Position numbers and translations under genes: made by a program. The notes under the pieces are model-generated. The model was not told the origin of the DNA. It made no database searches and saw nothing but the letters and a program-made list of their open reading frames with translations. Of a stretch of DNA of 64,000 nt, positions 62,123-64,000 are shown in pieces. Numbering within the stretch: the first letter of the stretch is position 1; each line of letters begins with the position of its first letter. This DNA is from Seminavis robusta (lineage: Eukaryota; Bacillariophyta; Bacillariophyceae; Naviculales; Naviculaceae), in contig CAICTM010000142.1 of NCBI GenBank assembly GCA_903772945.1, forward strand, positions 1 through 64,000, in the 5' to 3' direction.

Positions 62123-64000
62123 TCACCCATCGTACCGTTCCACCGTCATATTCTCCAAACTCAAAATACTCGAGATGGACTGATTGTGCAACGCCCGCGC
62201 AATGGCTTCGGCCAAGAGCGGTGCCACATTCAATTGTCGCACTTTGGAAGGAAGTCGACGACGACAATCGTTATTGACCGAATTGGAAATCAAGAGATAA
62301 TCCAATGCCTCCAATTCCTGTATTCGTGCAGGGACATCGGAATCGGGTCCAAACACGCCATGCGTCGCCCATGCGTAGATGGATTCGGCACCTCGTTCTT
62401 TGAGTTGTTCCACGTTGCCTTTCAATGTAGAACCGGTATTGACAATGTCATCGACCAATATGCACTTGCGACCCTTGACATTGCCCACCAGTACGGGGTC
62501 GTAACTGGTAGAATTGCGACGTTGTCGATTCTTGCTGATGAGTGCCAATTCAATCTCGGAATTGCCACTGAGTCGTTGCAGGACGGTTCGAAATTGACTG
62601 GCACGGGCGACTTGGGATTCGTGGGATGCCACGACGGTGACTTTGGGATACGGAGGGGTATCGGTTTCTTCGTTAAAACCAGGCGGTAAAGGGAGCATGG
62701 TACTCAGCTCTTCGTGAAAGTAGGCGGCGGCCACTGGAACGGGAATTAGGTTCTGGAAGTGTATGTATGTATGTATGTATGTATGTAACACACAACATCC
62801 AACAAACAAATAAATCGAATGGAAGAAAGAAAGAGAGGAGGTTGTGCCAAACGAATAGAATGGGATGAGTTAGCCAAGAAGAAACCAACCAAAGGGATAT
62901 GGTGCCACCAACCAATGTAGTACGTACCTCTACTGGAATCTTGGGGGGAAAGAATCCACGAAGGGTATCCGAATGAAGATCCATGCACATGACCCGATCG
63001 ACACCCATTTCCTCCAACATCAGCGCGACATCGGCGGCCCCAATCGGTTCTCGTGCAATTTTTCGATCCTGTCGACTGTATCCAAAGTATGGCACGACGG
63101 CGGTAATGTGTTTGGCACTGGCCCGTCGGAGCGTGGATATCAACAGCATGAGTTCCACAACGGTATCAATCGAGTTGGTGGAATTGATGATAAAGACGTG
63201 TTTGCCTCGTACGGAATCCTGCATGTGAATTTTGACTTCTCCATCATTGTGCGCGCCCACTTCCAAATGATTGAGATCGAGACCTAGTAGATGCGCGATA
63301 TCGGCCCCCAAATCTTCCGAGGCAGGTCCCGCCAAGAGTATGAATTTCTTTTGCATGCGCGATTGAATGCGAGGCGTTCGATAAAAGTACATTTTGCGAG
63401 TTGTCACCATATTGGTGTCGTCAAGGTGTCGGGTATTGACGCGTTGTAGGTTTTCGGCCAATCGAACGGGAGCAACTTCTTCGACAGCAGGTGTCGTGGC
63501 CGTGAAGGGTTGTTCTATGGGCTCTTGCTGTGGTTCCACTTCTTGTTGCTGTTCTGGTGGTGGCTGTTTGGAAGTGGCCAATAATAGTTGTTGACAAGAA
63601 TCCAAGGATACCTCAAAGGCTCTGGCACCTCGGTTCAATTCCGAGGAGGGATCTTTGATTTGTTCTTCGCTAACCTGTACGGGAGATGGTACCAAATAGA
63701 CATCCTTCAAGTCCGTGGCTGCTGCTTGTCCGGCATCCATCATGGGATCACTACTGCTGCCATAGACGGGTAGATCGGCTGATTGACTCTGCTCGCAATA
63801 GGTTGTGTTATCTTTCTTTTTCCAAGAGGATACCCAGGAAACAGTCGCGGCAGCTCCTGCCAGGACGAGATATGCAGCCGACCATTGGTCATGATGATTG
63901 GTTTCTTGCTGTGGTTGCTTTTCCCTGGCCAAGACCGACAGGCAACGTCCGTCTTGTTGCCACGCAATGCTTCGACTCCGCTTTCGGAACAGGACCGATC
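62123..64000 (-). CDS. Ribose-phosphate pyrophosphokinase (PRPP synthetase), 5' end beyond the window
   Basis: Exon 2 is 62752-62123. The exon upstream is 62928 to at least 64000, with no ATG before the window edge, so the true start is off the right side. The 175-bp intron (GTAGAG|GTACGT ... CTTCCAG|AAC) joins at [20 protein letters not shown] and contains a (TGTA)n microsatellite at ~62760-62789. Family motifs are clear: [43 protein letters not shown] and the PRPP loop [13 protein letters not shown]. The enzyme makes PRPP from ribose 5-phosphate and ATP for nucleotide, histidine and tryptophan synthesis. About 220 residues precede the catalytic core. They include a possible membrane helix ([20 protein letters not shown]) and basic residues upstream, so organelle targeting is possible. 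Confidence 0.88.

Overview
This window is nuclear DNA of a photosynthetic stramenopile, most likely a pennate diatom. The evidence is a thylakoid-lumen protein whose N-terminus carries the diatom plastid-targeting motif (signal peptide ending in AAAFAP) followed by a twin-arginine segment, short GT-AG introns of about 65-175 bp, a fully eukaryotic gene set (NUP107, MUS81, NPRL3, LAMTOR2, APH-1, G3BP, WBP11), polyQ/polyN-rich proteins, and degraded Ty3/gypsy retroelements. The species cannot be fixed from the sequence alone.

Layout. 1-9.7 kb is repeat-rich and gene-poor. It holds a decayed minus-strand Ty3/gypsy element, three copies of its LTR (two in inverted orientation around a 388-bp spacer), and a second block of frameshifted minus-strand coding remnants of unknown identity. 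9.7-20.3 kb carries a 567-aa repeat-bearing protein, a small secreted coiled-coil protein (spliced), and a single-exon 2,260-aa disordered protein. 20.3-22.0 kb is non-coding and contains a foldback element with perfect 16-bp inverted ends. 22-31 kb holds two CRAL-TRIO lipid-transfer proteins, NPRL3 of GATOR1, a plastid lumen protein of the Psb31/PsbQ type, and an MPPED-type metallophosphoesterase. 31.4-35.4 kb is a MUS81-like nuclease gene whose linker is an eight-unit 111-bp tandem repeat encoding SUMO-interaction-like motifs. 36-44.5 kb contains ribosomal protein S20 (uS10), a Nopp140/SRP40 homologue, NUP107 and LAMTOR2. 44.7-51.9 kb holds an ankyrin-repeat protein with a broken repeat, a PDZ/coiled-coil protein, APH-1 and a SnoaL-like protein. 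53-64 kb holds a WBP11-GYF fusion, a Cys-rich secreted protein, a RING-Tudor-like protein, G3BP, and a PRPP synthetase that runs off the right edge.

The genes are mostly unrelated housekeeping functions and there is no operon-like logic. Neighbouring genes are often divergent and share compact intergenic regions. NPRL3 and LAMTOR2 both belong to amino-acid signalling to TORC1, but about 18 kb and many unrelated genes separate them. Intergenic DNA is studded with two palindromic motifs, AGCTAGCT and TACCGGTA, that are rare inside the genes.

No prokaryote-style defence system, CRISPR array or gene cluster was seen. The most unusual structures are the MUS81 repeat array, the foldback element at 21.3-21.7 kb, the WBP11-GYF fusion with its two repeat arrays, and the unidentified frameshifted block at 5.5-7.2 kb.
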